From NCBI RefSeq assembly GCF_000621705.1, contig NZ_JHXO01000013.1:1-64000 (forward strand): a stretch of DNA of 64,000 nucleotides. The letters run 5' to 3'. Source of the stretch: Prolixibacter bellariivorans ATCC BAA-1284 (GTDB lineage: Bacteria > Bacteroidota > Bacteroidia > Bacteroidales > Prolixibacteraceae). The notes beneath the pieces were generated by a model, which made no database searches, was not told the origin of the DNA, and worked only from the letters and a program-made list of their open reading frames with translations. Shown piece after piece: positions 53,311 to 63,809 of this stretch. Positions within the stretch are counted from its first letter, which is position 1, and each line of letters starts with the position of its first letter. A program made the translations under genes and the position numbers.

Positions 53311-54162
53311 ATGGCTTATAATTTATTGAAAGGTAAGCGGGGTATTATTTTCGGTGCATTGGACAGCAATTCTATTGCCTGGAAAGTGGCCGAAAGAGCA
53401 TACGAAGAAGGAGCTACCTTTACATTGACCAACGTACCGGTTGCACTCCGGATGGGGGAGACGCAGAAGTTGGCTGAAAAATGCAACACGGAAGTGATTC
53501 CTGCTGATGCAACAAATGTTGAGGATCTGGAAAAACTAATTGTCCGGTCGATGGAAGTTTTGGGTGGAAAGCTTGACTTTATCTTGCATTCCATTGGAAT
53601 GTCACCCAATATCCGTAAAGGAAAACATTACAGTGACCTGGATTATGGTTTTCTTGACAAAACATTGGATGTGTCGGCACTCTCTTTTCACAAAGTGATG
53701 CAGACTGCCAAAAAGCTGGACGCCATTAATGAATGGGGCTCGGTTCTCGCGTTGTCTTATGTGGCAGCACAGCGCACGTTCTACGGATACAACGACATGG
53801 CTGATGCCAAATCGTTGCTCGAATCCATTGCCCGTAGCTTTGGTTACATCTACGGACGTGAAAAGAATGTGAGGGTTAATACCATTTCACAGTCGCCCAC
53901 GCCCACAACCGCAGGAAGCGGTGTAAAAGGTTTTGACCGGTTGCTCGATTTCTCCGAGCGGATGTCACCGCTGGGGAATGCGTCAGCTGATGAGTGTGCC
54001 GATTACTGTATTGTGATGTTCTCCGATTTGACCAAAAAGGTCACCATGCAAAATCTGTTCAACGATGGAGGTTTCTCTTCGATGGGTATGAGCTTGCAGG
54101 CGATGGAGCAATACAATAAGGGCTTCCAATTGAGTGATGATCCCAAGCACAAATACGATTGA
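53311..54162 (+). CDS. fabI: Enoyl-ACP reductase (NADH), FabI type
   Basis: 283 residues of the SDR-fold FabI family, the last step of fatty acid elongation. The cofactor site (GKRGIIFGALDSNSIAWKVAERAYEEGA) has the FabI-type GxxxxxSIAW pattern. FILHSIGMSPNIRKGKHYSDL and the catalytic Tyr/Lys region (FYGYNDMADAKSLLESIARSFG) are present, as is the substrate loop (RVNTISQSPTPTTAGSGVKG). A TATTTTTG box at 53262-53269 is a candidate -7 element without a good -33. A terminator follows at 54190. Confidence 0.92.
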   Translation: MAYNLLKGKRGIIFGALDSNSIAWKVAERAYEEGATFTLTNVPVALRMGETQKLAEKCNTEVIPADATNVEDLEKLIVRSMEVLGGKLDFILHSIGMSPNIRKGKHYSDLDYGFLDKTLDVSALSFHKVMQTAKKLDAINEWGSVLALSYVAAQRTFYGYNDMADAKSLLESIARSFGYIYGREKNVRVNTISQSPTPTTAGSGVKGFDRLLDFSERMSPLGNASADECADYCIVMFSDLTKKVTMQNLFNDGGFSSMGMSLQAMEQYNKGFQLSDDPKHKYD

Positions 54163-54189
54163 TAAATAGGGTTTTGAAATTACAAGCAT

Positions 54190-54222
54190 AAAAAAAGCGT
54201 CCGGTTTCCGGGCGCTTTTTCT
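54190..54222. terminator. Bidirectional terminator between fabI and cysH
   Basis: AAAAAGCGTCCGG pairs with CCGGGCGCTTTTT around TTT, with A and T runs on the two sides. Confidence 0.9.
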
Positions 54223-54271
54223 TTTTCCATTTAAATAAAGGGACCTGGTCCCATTTCCCAATTCAAATATT

Positions 54272-54973
54272 TTATCGTTTGTGAAGGCCGCACTCCTTGG
54301 TATCGGGGTTTTCCCACCACCAGCGTCCTGCACGTACATCTTCTCCTTTCATAATCGCCCGGGTACAAGGCTGACAGCCAATACTCGGATAACCTTTGTC
54401 ATGCAACGGATTATACGGAATCTTGTTTTCGTTGATATAATCCCAAACATCTTTTTCAGTCCACTCGATAAGCGGATTGAGTTTAATCAAACCGTTAGCC
54501 TCATCCCATTCCACCAACTTCATATCGTGACGGGTAACCGACTGATCGCGACGCAAACCACAAATCCACACATCCAATCCTTTAAAAGCCCGTTTTAACG
54601 GCTCGATTTTCCGGATATGGCAACATAGTTTTCGGTTTTCGATACTTTCATAGAAAAGGTTAATCCCTTTTTCACCAACCATTTCTTCAACCCGTGAAGC
54701 TTCCGGAAAGAAAACCTTGATTTTAATACCGTACCTGGTATTGGTGCGGTGAATTAAGTCATAAGTTTCAGGAAAAAGCCGGCCAGTATCTAATGTGAAA
54801 ACAGTCGCCTCTTTATCAATCCCGGTAACCATTTCGGTAAGCACTTGATCCTCTGCTCCAAGGCTGCTGGATAAAGCTATCTTTCCCTTGAATTCGTTTA
54901 AAAACCAGGAAAGTACTTCGCCAACAGTTGCCTCCTGAAATTTTTCGTTCAGGTCATTAATTCTTTCTTTCAT
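54272..54973 (-). CDS. cysH: Assimilatory adenylyl-sulfate reductase
   Basis: 233 residues of the PAPS/APS reductase family. The PP-loop-like start (KIALSSSLGAEDQVLTEMV), LDTGRLFPETY and GLRRDQSVTRHD bind the nucleotide. The pairs ENRKLCCHIRKIEPL and SIGCQPCTR are the four cysteines of a 4Fe-4S cluster, so the substrate should be APS rather than PAPS; ECGLH at the end holds the catalytic Cys. It yields sulfite. It is divergent from cysD, with 222 bases between them. Confidence 0.93.
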   Translation of the reverse strand: MKERINDLNEKFQEATVGEVLSWFLNEFKGKIALSSSLGAEDQVLTEMVTGIDKEATVFTLDTGRLFPETYDLIHRTNTRYGIKIKVFFPEASRVEEMVGEKGINLFYESIENRKLCCHIRKIEPLKRAFKGLDVWICGLRRDQSVTRHDMKLVEWDEANGLIKLNPLIEWTEKDVWDYINENKIPYNPLHDKGYPSIGCQPCTRAIMKGEDVRAGRWWWENPDTKECGLHKR

Positions 54974-55195
54974 GCCCGATATGTTTGGGATTCATTCAAT
55001 ACGTGAATGCAAAAATAACGGTATTTTTCAAATCCGAAAGAGTGAATACGGATTGAGTTGATTAATTGTTTGCTTAACAGGGCAGTTTTTTTTGTAGAAT
55101 ATATATTTTTGTGCCCTGTTCGGGTACTTGTCTTTCAACAGAAAAAAATTAGGTGACACCCGCATAAGGATCAGATTCAGGAAAATCAAACGTCT

Positions 55196-56101
55196 ATGGA
55201 AAAATATACCATAAATCATTTACGGGAACTGGAAGCAGAATCAGTCTTCATTCTACGTGAAGTGGCTGCACAATTCGAAAATCCCGTTATGCTCTTCTCA
55301 GGTGGAAAAGATTCCATCGTCATGTTTCACCTGGCGCGGAAGGCCTTTTTCCCGGCCAGGGTGCCATTCCCGTTGATGCACATCGATACCGGGCACAACT
55401 TCGACGAAACCATCAAGTTTCGTGATGAGTTGGCTGAATCGACCGGCACACGGTTGATTGTTAAGTATGTCCAGGATTCAATCAATAACGGACGTGCTGT
55501 GGAAGAGAAAGGACCGAATGCCAGTCGTAATATGCTTCAGACAGTGACACTTCTTGACGCTATCGAAGATGAAAAATTTGATTGCGCAATGGGCGGCGGA
55601 CGTCGCGATGAAGAAAAGGCCCGTGCCAAGGAACGTTTCTTTTCTCACCGCGATGAATTCGGTCAGTGGGATCCGAAGAATCAGCGTCCGGAACTTTGGA
55701 ACCTGTTCAATGGAAAAAAGAATGTAGGCGAGCATTTCAGGGTATTTCCCATCAGTAACTGGACGGAGATGGATGTATGGCAATACATTCTTCTCGAGAA
55801 TATTGAAATGCCAAACCTCTATTATACGCACGAGCGCGAAGTATTCCAGCGCGATGGCGTATGGTTGGCGAAAGCACCTTTCATGGAATTGAAACCGGGT
55901 GAAAAAATTGAGAAGCGGAAAGTGCGTTGCCGGACTATTGGTGACATTACCTGTACCGGTTTAACACTGTCAACGGCTAATTCACTCGAAGATATCATCC
56001 AGGAAGTCGCCATCAGCCGCGTCACCGAAAGGGGAGGACGGGCCGATGACAAGCGCTCTGAAGCGGCCATGGAAGATCGGAAAAAGGAAGGTTACTTCTA
56101 A
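55196..56101 (+). CDS. cysD: Sulfate adenylyltransferase subunit 2
   Basis: 301 residues. The PP-loop SGGKDSIVMFHLA near residue 35 binds ATP; HIDTGHNFDETIKFRDELA, GGGRRDEEKARAKERFFSHRDEFG and FPISNWTEMDVWQYI are family hallmarks, as is RCRTIGDITCTG. With CysN it makes APS from sulfate and ATP. It is followed by cysN after 83 bases. No APS kinase gene is present, consistent with an APS-type reductase. Confidence 0.95.
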   Translation: MEKYTINHLRELEAESVFILREVAAQFENPVMLFSGGKDSIVMFHLARKAFFPARVPFPLMHIDTGHNFDETIKFRDELAESTGTRLIVKYVQDSINNGRAVEEKGPNASRNMLQTVTLLDAIEDEKFDCAMGGGRRDEEKARAKERFFSHRDEFGQWDPKNQRPELWNLFNGKKNVGEHFRVFPISNWTEMDVWQYILLENIEMPNLYYTHEREVFQRDGVWLAKAPFMELKPGEKIEKRKVRCRTIGDITCTGLTLSTANSLEDIIQEVAISRVTERGGRADDKRSEAAMEDRKKEGYF

Positions 56102-56184
56102 CAGTGAACCGGCTTAACTCTTAATGATAACCTCACGGGAACTCCTTTCGATTACGGTTCCTGTATTTTAATTAAAACAGCGAT

Positions 56185-57456
56185 ATGTCTGGAAAAGAAA
56201 GCGGATATCTTGATATGGAGCTTTTGCGTTTTACCACCGCAGGAAGCGTGGATGATGGAAAAAGTACCCTTATCGGACGATTATTATATGACAGCAAAGC
56301 CATTTTCGAGGATCAAATGGAGGCCATTGAAAGGGCCAGTGTGGGTAAAGGTGGCGAAGAAGTTAACCTTGCCTTGCTGACTGACGGTCTACGAGCCGAG
56401 CGCGAGCAGGGAATTACCATCGATGTGGCGTACCGTTACTTTGCAACGCCCAAGCGCAAATTCATTATAGCCGATACTCCCGGGCACGTTCAATATACCC
56501 GGAACATGGTAACCGGAGCTTCAACAGCCAACGCTGCCGTTATTCTGGTTGATGCCCGCAATGGAGTCATCGAGCAGACCAGGCGACATGCTTATATTGC
56601 CGCGCTGCTGCAGATTCCGCACGTAATTGTATGTGTGAATAAGATGGACCTTGTCGATTTCAGCCAGGAACGCTTCGAAGAAATCAAGGCCGATTTTATG
56701 CAGGTTGCCGATCGGTTGGGAAACAAGGACGTACATTACCTACCCATTAGTGCCAAGTTGGGTGACAATGTGGTGGATGAGTCAAAGAATATGTCATGGT
56801 ACACTGGCCGGACTTTCATCGGATTACTCGAGAATATTCCGATTGAACACGATGAAGATTTATCGGACCTGCGTTTCCCGGTACAGTACGTTATTCGCCC
56901 GCAGGCAGACGAGTACCACGATTATCGCGGTTATGCAGGCCGTGTTGCTGGTGGTGTTTTTAAAGTGGGCCAGGAAGTGGCCGTTTTCCCTTCCGGGATG
57001 AAATCGAAAATTGCTGCTATCGACTTTGGTGGTGAGGAAAAGCAGGAAGCATTCCCTCCGCAAAGTGTTACCATTAGGCTGGAAGACGATATTGACATCA
57101 GCCGTGGTTCCATGATTTCCGATGCGGAAAATCAACCTCAGCAAGGTCAGGAAATAGAATTAATGGTTAGCTGGCTGAGCGAAACGCCCATGGCACTTCG
57201 AAAAAAATACACACTGCTGCATACCTCAAACGAAGCACGCTGTATGGTAACCGAGGTGCTCCACAAGGTAAATATCAATACCCTGGAAGAGGTGACGGAT
57301 GACAAAACTGTTGGATTGAATGATATCGCGCGCATTCGCATTAAAACGACCAAGCCGCTTTTCTTCGATTCGTATAAGCGGAACCGGAATACAGGAAGCC
57401 TTATCCTGATTGATGAAGCGACCAATAACACCGTAGGTGCCGGTATGATCCTCTGA
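56185..57456 (+). CDS. cysN: Sulfate adenylyltransferase subunit 1 (GTPase)
   Basis: 423 residues of the EF-Tu-like GTPase family that drives sulfate activation. G1 is TAGSVDDGKSTLIGRL (about 15-31), G3 ADTPGHVQYTRNMVTGAS, G4 CVNKMDLVDFS; EREQGITIDVAYRYF is the effector loop. Two beta-barrel domains follow. No CysC kinase domain is fused at the C-terminus. It ends at a strong terminator. Confidence 0.95.
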   Translation: MSGKESGYLDMELLRFTTAGSVDDGKSTLIGRLLYDSKAIFEDQMEAIERASVGKGGEEVNLALLTDGLRAEREQGITIDVAYRYFATPKRKFIIADTPGHVQYTRNMVTGASTANAAVILVDARNGVIEQTRRHAYIAALLQIPHVIVCVNKMDLVDFSQERFEEIKADFMQVADRLGNKDVHYLPISAKLGDNVVDESKNMSWYTGRTFIGLLENIPIEHDEDLSDLRFPVQYVIRPQADEYHDYRGYAGRVAGGVFKVGQEVAVFPSGMKSKIAAIDFGGEEKQEAFPPQSVTIRLEDDIDISRGSMISDAENQPQQGQEIELMVSWLSETPMALRKKYTLLHTSNEARCMVTEVLHKVNINTLEEVTDDKTVGLNDIARIRIKTTKPLFFDSYKRNRNTGSLILIDEATNNTVGAGMIL

Positions 57457-57494
57457 TATTTCGACGAAGAATAAATCGCATTTTCATACAAAAT

Positions 57495-57531
57495 AAAAAT
57501 CCCTGTCTCAGTTGAGGCAGGGATTTCTTTT
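57495..57531. terminator. Bidirectional terminator after cysN
   Basis: AAATCCCTG pairs with CAGGGATTT, with an inner CTCA/TGAG stem, and T-rich flanks on both strands. Confidence 0.9.
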
Positions 57532-57591
57532 AATCGTAAGTCGTAAAAGAGGAGGCATTGATTGCCTCCTCTTGCATTATAAATTGGTTGG

Positions 57592-59118
57592 TTAGAAGCG
57601 AAATGCCATGGTAAACATTACGTCGTGTACCAAGCTGTGGTATTTAATGGGTTCTACTTGAACACCGTTTACCTGGAACGGATAATTGTAACGGGTCAGA
57701 TCCGTTAGACCATAGGCAATATCGAGGCTGGTGTTGCCAAAACGGAAACCAAGACCGCCGTTATAGGTCACGTGCTGGTAATTCGAATTCGGTTGCGAAA
57801 CACCACTTACCGTCGATTTATATGGACTTCCGTAATACTCGTAACCACCACGCAAACTGACGGCAGGAGTCACCCGGTATTCACCACCTACCCGGATATT
57901 ACCGATAGATTGGTAGTAATTGCTGATATCCTGGTTTTCGGAATAGAAATCATAACCATCGCTACCGTGGCGCAGTTTGATGTTGTTGTAGTTCACATAC
58001 TCATAGTCGACCGAAAGCAAGCCTTTCTTTCCAAACTGGTAGGCAACGCTACCGATAGCACGGAAAGGCGTCTCCAAATCGTATTTGTAATCACCATGAG
58101 GCGTTTCTTCACGATGACTGCCAGCTCCGGCACCTACACTTGCGTCAAGATTAGAAGACATCCAGGAATGGTAATTCTCCTTCAGATTGAAGAATGTTGG
58201 GGTGTGTACCGCAGCTCCCAATCGTAACTGGGGAATCGGCCGGAAAATCATACCCACTTTGAAGTTGAATCCAAGCCCGGTTGTTCTGAGGTAATTGTAG
58301 TAATCGAAGTTACCGAACCCACCGTCTTCACCGTAGGTTGATGTTTCGAGATAATACAAGTCGTCGATTCCTACCGTTGCTCCGATGTAGAATTTATCAC
58401 TGAAGTTGGCTCCCAGTGCCAGTACATACTCATTAATGTAACCTTCGCGCTGGATAGCGTAGCGCTGATTAACGGTTTCGTTCTGGTACAGAATCGAATT
58501 GTACTTATCATCTCCTGCACCGGGATTGGCCACATCGATCAGATAGTTTTCCCAGGCCATTTTACTTTCCCACGGAATTCCGTTGTAATAGGGATCGTAA
58601 CTGTCGGTTGTTACCAGGTCGTTGTAGTTAATGCCATTGGTATTCTGGGCGAAAGCATCCATCCGTGAATAAGGTGAATTCATGGCTTCTGAAAGCGAAT
58701 TCTGATGGAAGTTGCGCAATCGGTTAAAGCCAAGTCCAAAGTTGACTGATACCAAACCGCTTTCCGTATCACCGGGACGATAAGTTCCTACATATCCTGC
58801 GTTCTGAAAGCTGAAATTGTATTTGGAATCATCGGCCGTATATCCCTGGTTGGTTGCCTGGGTTTTATCGAGTCGGAAGACGTTGGGAGTGAATGTCATT
58901 TCCGAGCTGCGATAAACTGCTATTCCCGCGGGATTGATGCTGAGTGATGAAAAGTCACCTCCCAGTGCGCCAAAGGCGCTACCCATTGCTTTCGCCCGGG
59001 CTGTAACTCCATAGCTCTGTTGAGACAGCGTTAATGCCTGGTCAACATATTGAGCTGAAGCATATAGTGTCAGTGCCAATAGCGCACCGATGGTCATGAT
59101 TATCTTTTTCATTGTCAA
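57592..59118 (-). CDS. OmpP1/FadL-family outer membrane porin
   Basis: 508 residues with a signal peptide cut after YASAQ (the Met at residue 3 is an equal start candidate). Early blocks are typical of the family: SYGVTARAKAMGSAFGALGGDFSSLSINPAGIAVY (the NPAG motif). A barrel of alternating strands fills the rest and ends in TMAFRF with a terminal Phe. Members carry hydrophobic substrates across the outer membrane or, as PorV, act in type IX secretion; which applies here is unknown. It lies 50 bases downstream of the lipoprotein gene, likely in one transcript. Confidence 0.85.
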   Translation of the reverse strand: MTMKKIIMTIGALLALTLYASAQYVDQALTLSQQSYGVTARAKAMGSAFGALGGDFSSLSINPAGIAVYRSSEMTFTPNVFRLDKTQATNQGYTADDSKYNFSFQNAGYVGTYRPGDTESGLVSVNFGLGFNRLRNFHQNSLSEAMNSPYSRMDAFAQNTNGINYNDLVTTDSYDPYYNGIPWESKMAWENYLIDVANPGAGDDKYNSILYQNETVNQRYAIQREGYINEYVLALGANFSDKFYIGATVGIDDLYYLETSTYGEDGGFGNFDYYNYLRTTGLGFNFKVGMIFRPIPQLRLGAAVHTPTFFNLKENYHSWMSSNLDASVGAGAGSHREETPHGDYKYDLETPFRAIGSVAYQFGKKGLLSVDYEYVNYNNIKLRHGSDGYDFYSENQDISNYYQSIGNIRVGGEYRVTPAVSLRGGYEYYGSPYKSTVSGVSQPNSNYQHVTYNGGLGFRFGNTSLDIAYGLTDLTRYNYPFQVNGVQVEPIKYHSLVHDVMFTMAFRF

Positions 59119-59168
59119 AAGGAATTAAAGTTCTTCATCATTCTTTTGTTGGAACTCGTCACAACAAA

Positions 59169-60710
59169 TTACCTTCTTCTACCGGAATAACTTCCGCCGC
59201 TACTGCCGCTGGAACTACGGCTTCCTCCACTTGATGAAGGTGCGCTGTATGATCTTCCACTGCTTGAACTACCGGATGAACGGTAACTGCTACCGGATGA
59301 GCGATAACTTCTGGTCGAACTGCCGGAACGGTAGTTCGATGAACTGCTCGAACCACGACGGTATGAACTGCTTGAACGAACTGCAGAACTACGTGTGCCC
59401 GAAGTACTGCTCGGTTTGCTGTATCTACTGTAACTCGATGACGTACTACTGGGCCGTGTATATTGTCTGGTCGTTGATCTGTTATAAGTTGCCCGAGTAT
59501 TCATTCTCGGTTTCGAGTAGCTCGGCGTATACCTCCTGGTTGTCGTTGTTGTTTGAACTGCAGAACGACTTCGGGTAGTTGTTTGAGTCTGAACCCTGGG
59601 ACGGCTCATGACCGTTCCTGAGCTTGAACGAACTGATGAAGAAGTTCCCCTACGGAGACTCGTCTGTACCTGACTATTCCTTCTCGGCGCGCCGGAATAC
59701 GTTCCGGATTGACGAGTTGATGTGGCCGCACGCGTTGTTGTCGTAGTACCACGATTAATCGTACCTGCTTTGGTTGATGATGTGCCCGGGCGGGTTCCCT
59801 GCAAACGGGTTCCGGTAGCACCGGCACCACCAATCGTTCTTCTTCCTGATGATGTAGATGAAGAAGCATCTTTTACCACTCCGGAAGCAGATGACCGGGA
59901 AGAACCAACCGGAATGGACCGGCCTAAAGCCTGCCCACGATTGATGCTACTTCCACCGTAATTGATGGCATTGGAACCACCCTGGCGGCCAGTATAATTT
60001 CTTCTTCCGTGATAACGATCGACAGGATTTACAACAACTGGATATCCCCCGCCATAATATGGGTAACCTCCCCAACCACCATAGTAGGAATTGTACGGGT
60101 ACCCCCAACCACCATAATACCAGGGACTGTAATACCCACTCCAACCGTAGTAGGAGTAAGGAGATCCCCAACCATAATACCAGGGATTATTCCAACGGCT
60201 GCCCCATCCGAAACCCCAGCTAATGCTCCATGATGGTCCGTAGTAGTACGGATCCCACATATAACTATCCCAGTAGGGGTCGTAGAAATAAGGGTCATGA
60301 AAACGGCGGATACGTGAGCTGTAGCTCATGTTATCGCTAGGTTCGTAGTAATTGTTGATTACATATTTAACCGAGTCATCATCATTGTAATAGGTGGTGT
60401 CGGCATAATCGGGCTGGTCGTTATAGTAGTATTCATCGATATTTCCATACGAATTTGAACTACCATCCTTCAGTACGTAGTTGTCAACGGTTTTTCCATT
60501 GGCCGATTCCTTAATATTGGAAACAACCTGTTCCCGTTGAGGAGTGGTTTGTTTGGGTTGTGAAACACTGGTATGTGCCACAACTGGGGGCGGGGTATCG
60601 CCAGGCGAGTAATAAATGTCGTCGACATACCCGCTCGTTACCATTGAACCGGTGGAACATCCACCCAGGAAAAGCGCAATGGCAGTAAGCAGTTTTAGTC
60701 TTGATTTCAT
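59169..60710 (-). CDS. Low-complexity lipoprotein, Tyr/Trp/Gly-rich then Ser/Thr/Arg-rich
   Basis: 513 residues from the ATG at 60710; the frame extends 30 codons upstream, but this start gives the lipoprotein signal (LFLGGC, Cys18). About residues 110-140 are acidic. About 150-235 is extraordinarily rich in Tyr, Trp, Gly and Pro (for example WGSPYSYYGWSGYYSPWYYG). The remaining 270 residues are Ser, Thr, Arg and Gly repeats (SSSYRRGSSSSSNYRSGS) and end in GRRR. No enzymatic domain is visible. Such proteins occur in other Bacteroidetes without known function; a cell-surface or cell-wall-binding structural role is a guess. Paired with the OmpP1-like gene. Confidence 0.75.
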   Translation of the reverse strand: MKSRLKLLTAIALFLGGCSTGSMVTSGYVDDIYYSPGDTPPPVVAHTSVSQPKQTTPQREQVVSNIKESANGKTVDNYVLKDGSSNSYGNIDEYYYNDQPDYADTTYYNDDDSVKYVINNYYEPSDNMSYSSRIRRFHDPYFYDPYWDSYMWDPYYYGPSWSISWGFGWGSRWNNPWYYGWGSPYSYYGWSGYYSPWYYGGWGYPYNSYYGGWGGYPYYGGGYPVVVNPVDRYHGRRNYTGRQGGSNAINYGGSSINRGQALGRSIPVGSSRSSASGVVKDASSSTSSGRRTIGGAGATGTRLQGTRPGTSSTKAGTINRGTTTTTRAATSTRQSGTYSGAPRRNSQVQTSLRRGTSSSVRSSSGTVMSRPRVQTQTTTRSRSAVQTTTTTRRYTPSYSKPRMNTRATYNRSTTRQYTRPSSTSSSYSRYSKPSSTSGTRSSAVRSSSSYRRGSSSSSNYRSGSSTRSYRSSGSSYRSSGSSSSGRSYSAPSSSGGSRSSSGSSGGSYSGRRR

Positions 60711-60815
60711 GATTATGTCCTCCCAAAAGTATTTAATATTCTTAGAGAATTTCTTTACTTTGTAAGCTTGAAAATTCACTGCAAATAAAGCAAATTCCAT
60801 ACCAAAAGATAGAAG

Positions 60816-62291
60816 ATGGCGAAGGAACTAACATCAAAAGAAGAAAATTATTCACAATGGTACAATGATCTGGTTGTGAAGGCCGATTTAGCGGAGAACT
60901 CAGCTGTTCGTGGTTGCATGGTAATCAAGCCATACGGTTACGCTATCTGGGAAAAAATGCAGGCTGAACTGGATCGAATGTTTAAGGAAACCGGACACGA
61001 AAATGCCTATTTCCCGTTGTTCATTCCTAAATCATTCTTCTCGAAAGAGGCCGATCACGTTGAAGGATTCGCCAAAGAGTGTGCCGTAGTAACTCATTAC
61101 CGGTTAAAAAATGACCCGGATGGTAATGGGGTAGTGGTCGACCCTGACGCGAAACTGGAGGAAGAGCTGATTGTACGACCGACTTCGGAGACCATTATCT
61201 GGAATACCTATAAAAACTGGATTCAATCATACCGCGACCTTCCACTATTGATAAACCAATGGGCAAACGTTGTGCGTTGGGAAATGCGTACCCGCATGTT
61301 CCTTCGTACCTCTGAATTCCTTTGGCAGGAAGGCCATACAGCTCATGCTACGAGGCAGGAGGCAATGGAAGAAACGGAACGTATGATTAATGTGTATGCA
61401 GATTTTGCCGAAAACTATATGGCGGTTCCGGTCATCAAGGGAGCAAAATCGGCTAATGAACGTTTTGCCGGAGCGTTGGAAACTTACACCATCGAAGCAT
61501 TGATGCAGGATGGAAAAGCACTTCAATCCGGAACGTCGCACTTCCTGGGGCAGAATTTTGCCAAGGCATTCGATGTGCAGTTCACCAATAAAGAAGGGAA
61601 ACTTGATCATGTGTGGGCTACTTCCTGGGGCGTTTCTACTCGCTTGGTAGGTGCACTGATTATGGCTCATTCCGATAATAATGGTTTGGTGCTGCCTCCG
61701 CGTCTGGCACCCTACGAAGTGGTGATTGTTCCGATTTATAAAAAGGCGGAACAACTGGCGGAAGTATCAGCCAAAGTGAAGGAAATCATGGCCAGGCTTC
61801 GGAAAAGAGGCATTACGGTTCGATATGACGATCGTGACTCACAGCGCCCTGGGTGGAAATTTGCCGAGTATGAAATGAAAGGCGTTCCTGTCCGTCTGGC
61901 TATAGGACCACGTGACCTGGAAAACGGAACCGTTGAGGTTGCTCGTCGTGACACGCTGGAGAAATCGGTTCAGTCACTCGAAAATATTGATCAGTATGTG
62001 GAAGATCTGCTGACTGAAATTCAGAATAACATCTACCAAAAGGCATGGAATTTCCGCAAGGAAAATACCGTGAAGGTGGACACTTATGATGAGTTTAAAG
62101 AAGTGCTGAATACTAAAGGCGGATTTATTCTGGCCCACTGGGACGGTACTCCCGAAACAGAAACCCGTATCAAGGAGGAAACCAAAGCTACCATCCGCTG
62201 TATCCCGTTCGAAGGGGAAGAAGAGGAAGGCAAATGCATAGTCACCGGCAAACCTTCAAAAAGAAGAGTCTTGTTTGCACTGGCTTATTAA
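60816..62291 (+). CDS. proS: Prolyl-tRNA synthetase, ProS type 3
   Basis: 491 residues of the short, archaeal/eukaryal-like class without the editing insertion. Class II motifs: [64 protein letters not shown] (motif 2), [16 protein letters not shown]. The anticodon-binding domain ([34 protein letters not shown]) and the type-specific zinc-like C-terminus ([15 protein letters not shown]) ending in ALAY are present. It is divergent from the lipoprotein gene. Confidence 0.96.
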   Translation: MAKELTSKEENYSQWYNDLVVKADLAENSAVRGCMVIKPYGYAIWEKMQAELDRMFKETGHENAYFPLFIPKSFFSKEADHVEGFAKECAVVTHYRLKNDPDGNGVVVDPDAKLEEELIVRPTSETIIWNTYKNWIQSYRDLPLLINQWANVVRWEMRTRMFLRTSEFLWQEGHTAHATRQEAMEETERMINVYADFAENYMAVPVIKGAKSANERFAGALETYTIEALMQDGKALQSGTSHFLGQNFAKAFDVQFTNKEGKLDHVWATSWGVSTRLVGALIMAHSDNNGLVLPPRLAPYEVVIVPIYKKAEQLAEVSAKVKEIMARLRKRGITVRYDDRDSQRPGWKFAEYEMKGVPVRLAIGPRDLENGTVEVARRDTLEKSVQSLENIDQYVEDLLTEIQNNIYQKAWNFRKENTVKVDTYDEFKEVLNTKGGFILAHWDGTPETETRIKEETKATIRCIPFEGEEEEGKCIVTGKPSKRRVLFALAY

Positions 62292-62315
62292 GTTGGTTGC
62301 ATCACCATATTTGAG

Positions 62316-62346
62316 AAAGGAGTTGTTTCGGCAACTCCTTTTTTCG
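62316..62346 (+). terminator. Terminator of proS
   Basis: AAAGGAGTTG pairs with CAACTCCTTT around TTTCGG, followed by six T residues. Confidence 0.9.
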
Positions 62347-62470
62347 TTAATGATTTCCCCATTAGATTGAGAAATAATGAGATTCGTCAGTTTCACCACT
62401 TTACAGCGATTTTTTGTACTTCTCTCTCGTCGAAATTAGCTATATTCGGACTCTTAAATCTGCAAATTTG

Positions 62471-63715
62471 ATGATAAAAATGGAAAACCAGGTTGTCGAC
62501 CGTTTTGTCGGTTATGTAAAGATAAACACCCAGTCCGACTCCAAAACCGGACTTACGCCCAGCACACCGGGTCAGATTACTTTTGCACAAAAACTTGCCG
62601 AAGAGTTGAAGCGCATCGGACTCGAAGATGTGGAGCTGGATGATAATGGTTATGTGATGGCGACGCTCCCTTCGAATATTGACAAGGAAGTTCCCACGGT
62701 TGGATTTATCGCTCACATGGATACCAGTCCCGATTTCTCGGGTAAGAACGTGAATCCGCAGTTCGTTGAGAATTATGACGGAGGTGATATTGTCCTGAAC
62801 CAGGAAGAGGGAATTGTATTATCCCCGAAAAAATTTCCTGATATAAAGAAATATACCGGTCAGCGATTAATCGTGACAAACGGTATGACTTTGCTTGGCG
62901 CTGATGATAAAGCCGGATTGGCTGAAATTGTGACTTCGATGGAGTACCTGGCCAGTCATCCCGAGATCAAACACGGTAAGGTACGTGTTGGATTTACGCC
63001 TGATGAAGAGATTGGTCAGGGAGCCGATTATTTCAATGTGGGAAAATTTGGAGCTGACTTTGCTTATACCATGGATGGCGGCGAAATAGGTGAATTGCAG
63101 TACGAGAACTTTAATGCGGCTTTTGCACGGGTAATTGTACATGGAATTAGTGTACACCCTGGGTCTGCCAAGCATAAAATGAAGAACTCGATGCGTATTG
63201 CCAGCCAGTTTATCAGCATGCTTCCACGCCACGAAACGCCTGAGCATACCGAAGGCTATGAAGGGTTCTATCACTTGTTGTCGATTAACGGAAACGTTGA
63301 GCGTACCGAACTGGAATATATCATTCGTGATTTCAAGAAGGACCGCTTTGAAGATCGTAAAACGGAAATGGAACATATCGTACGCAAAGTTAATGCTGAA
63401 TTTGGCGAAGGTACAGTGGAACTGGAAATGAAAGATCAGTATTATAATATGCGTGAAAAAGTGGAGCCGGTTCTCTACATTATTGACATGGCTGAAGCGG
63501 CTATGAAAGAAGTTGGTGTTGAGCCGAAGATTGAACCGATTCGCGGTGGAACCGATGGAGCACGTCTTTCATTTATGGGATTACCTTGCCCTAACATCTT
63601 TGGAGGCGGACATAATTTTCACGGTAAGTTTGAATTCATTCCGACCAAATCGATGGAAAAGGCATGTCATGTGATTCTCAAGATCGTCGAGAAAGTTTCA
63701 GCGATGGAAAAGTAA
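62471..63715 (+). CDS. pepT: Peptidase T (tripeptidase)
   Basis: 414 residues from the ATG at 62471 (the frame is open 19 codons further, but [23 protein letters not shown] matches family starts). A cytoplasmic zinc aminotripeptidase of family M20B. Metal ligands and catalytic residues: [13 protein letters not shown] (His, Asp), [15 protein letters not shown] (bridging Asp), [14 protein letters not shown] (catalytic Glu), [10 protein letters not shown] (Asp), and C-terminal [27 protein letters not shown] (His). All intact. Confidence 0.95.
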   Translation: MIKMENQVVDRFVGYVKINTQSDSKTGLTPSTPGQITFAQKLAEELKRIGLEDVELDDNGYVMATLPSNIDKEVPTVGFIAHMDTSPDFSGKNVNPQFVENYDGGDIVLNQEEGIVLSPKKFPDIKKYTGQRLIVTNGMTLLGADDKAGLAEIVTSMEYLASHPEIKHGKVRVGFTPDEEIGQGADYFNVGKFGADFAYTMDGGEIGELQYENFNAAFARVIVHGISVHPGSAKHKMKNSMRIASQFISMLPRHETPEHTEGYEGFYHLLSINGNVERTELEYIIRDFKKDRFEDRKTEMEHIVRKVNAEFGEGTVELEMKDQYYNMREKVEPVLYIIDMAEAAMKEVGVEPKIEPIRGGTDGARLSFMGLPCPNIFGGGHNFHGKFEFIPTKSMEKACHVILKIVEKVSAMEK

Positions 63716-63739
63716 AGCAACGTTGCGAATAAAATATAT

Positions 63740-63772
63740 AGGCAGCCTATGAACGGGCTGCTTTCTTTTTTG
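63740..63772 (+). terminator. Terminator of pepT
   Basis: GCAGCC pairs with GGCTGC around an 8-base loop, followed by TTTCTTTTTTG. Confidence 0.75.
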
Positions 63773-63809
63773 TTAGTATGATAGAGAGAATAAAGAAAGG
63801 AACATTGAA

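Noticed and set aside
60711-60800. Thirty extra N-terminal residues on the Tyr/Trp/Gly-rich lipoprotein
   Set aside because: They would displace the lipoprotein signal at MKSRLKLL, and they overlap the proS promoter region.
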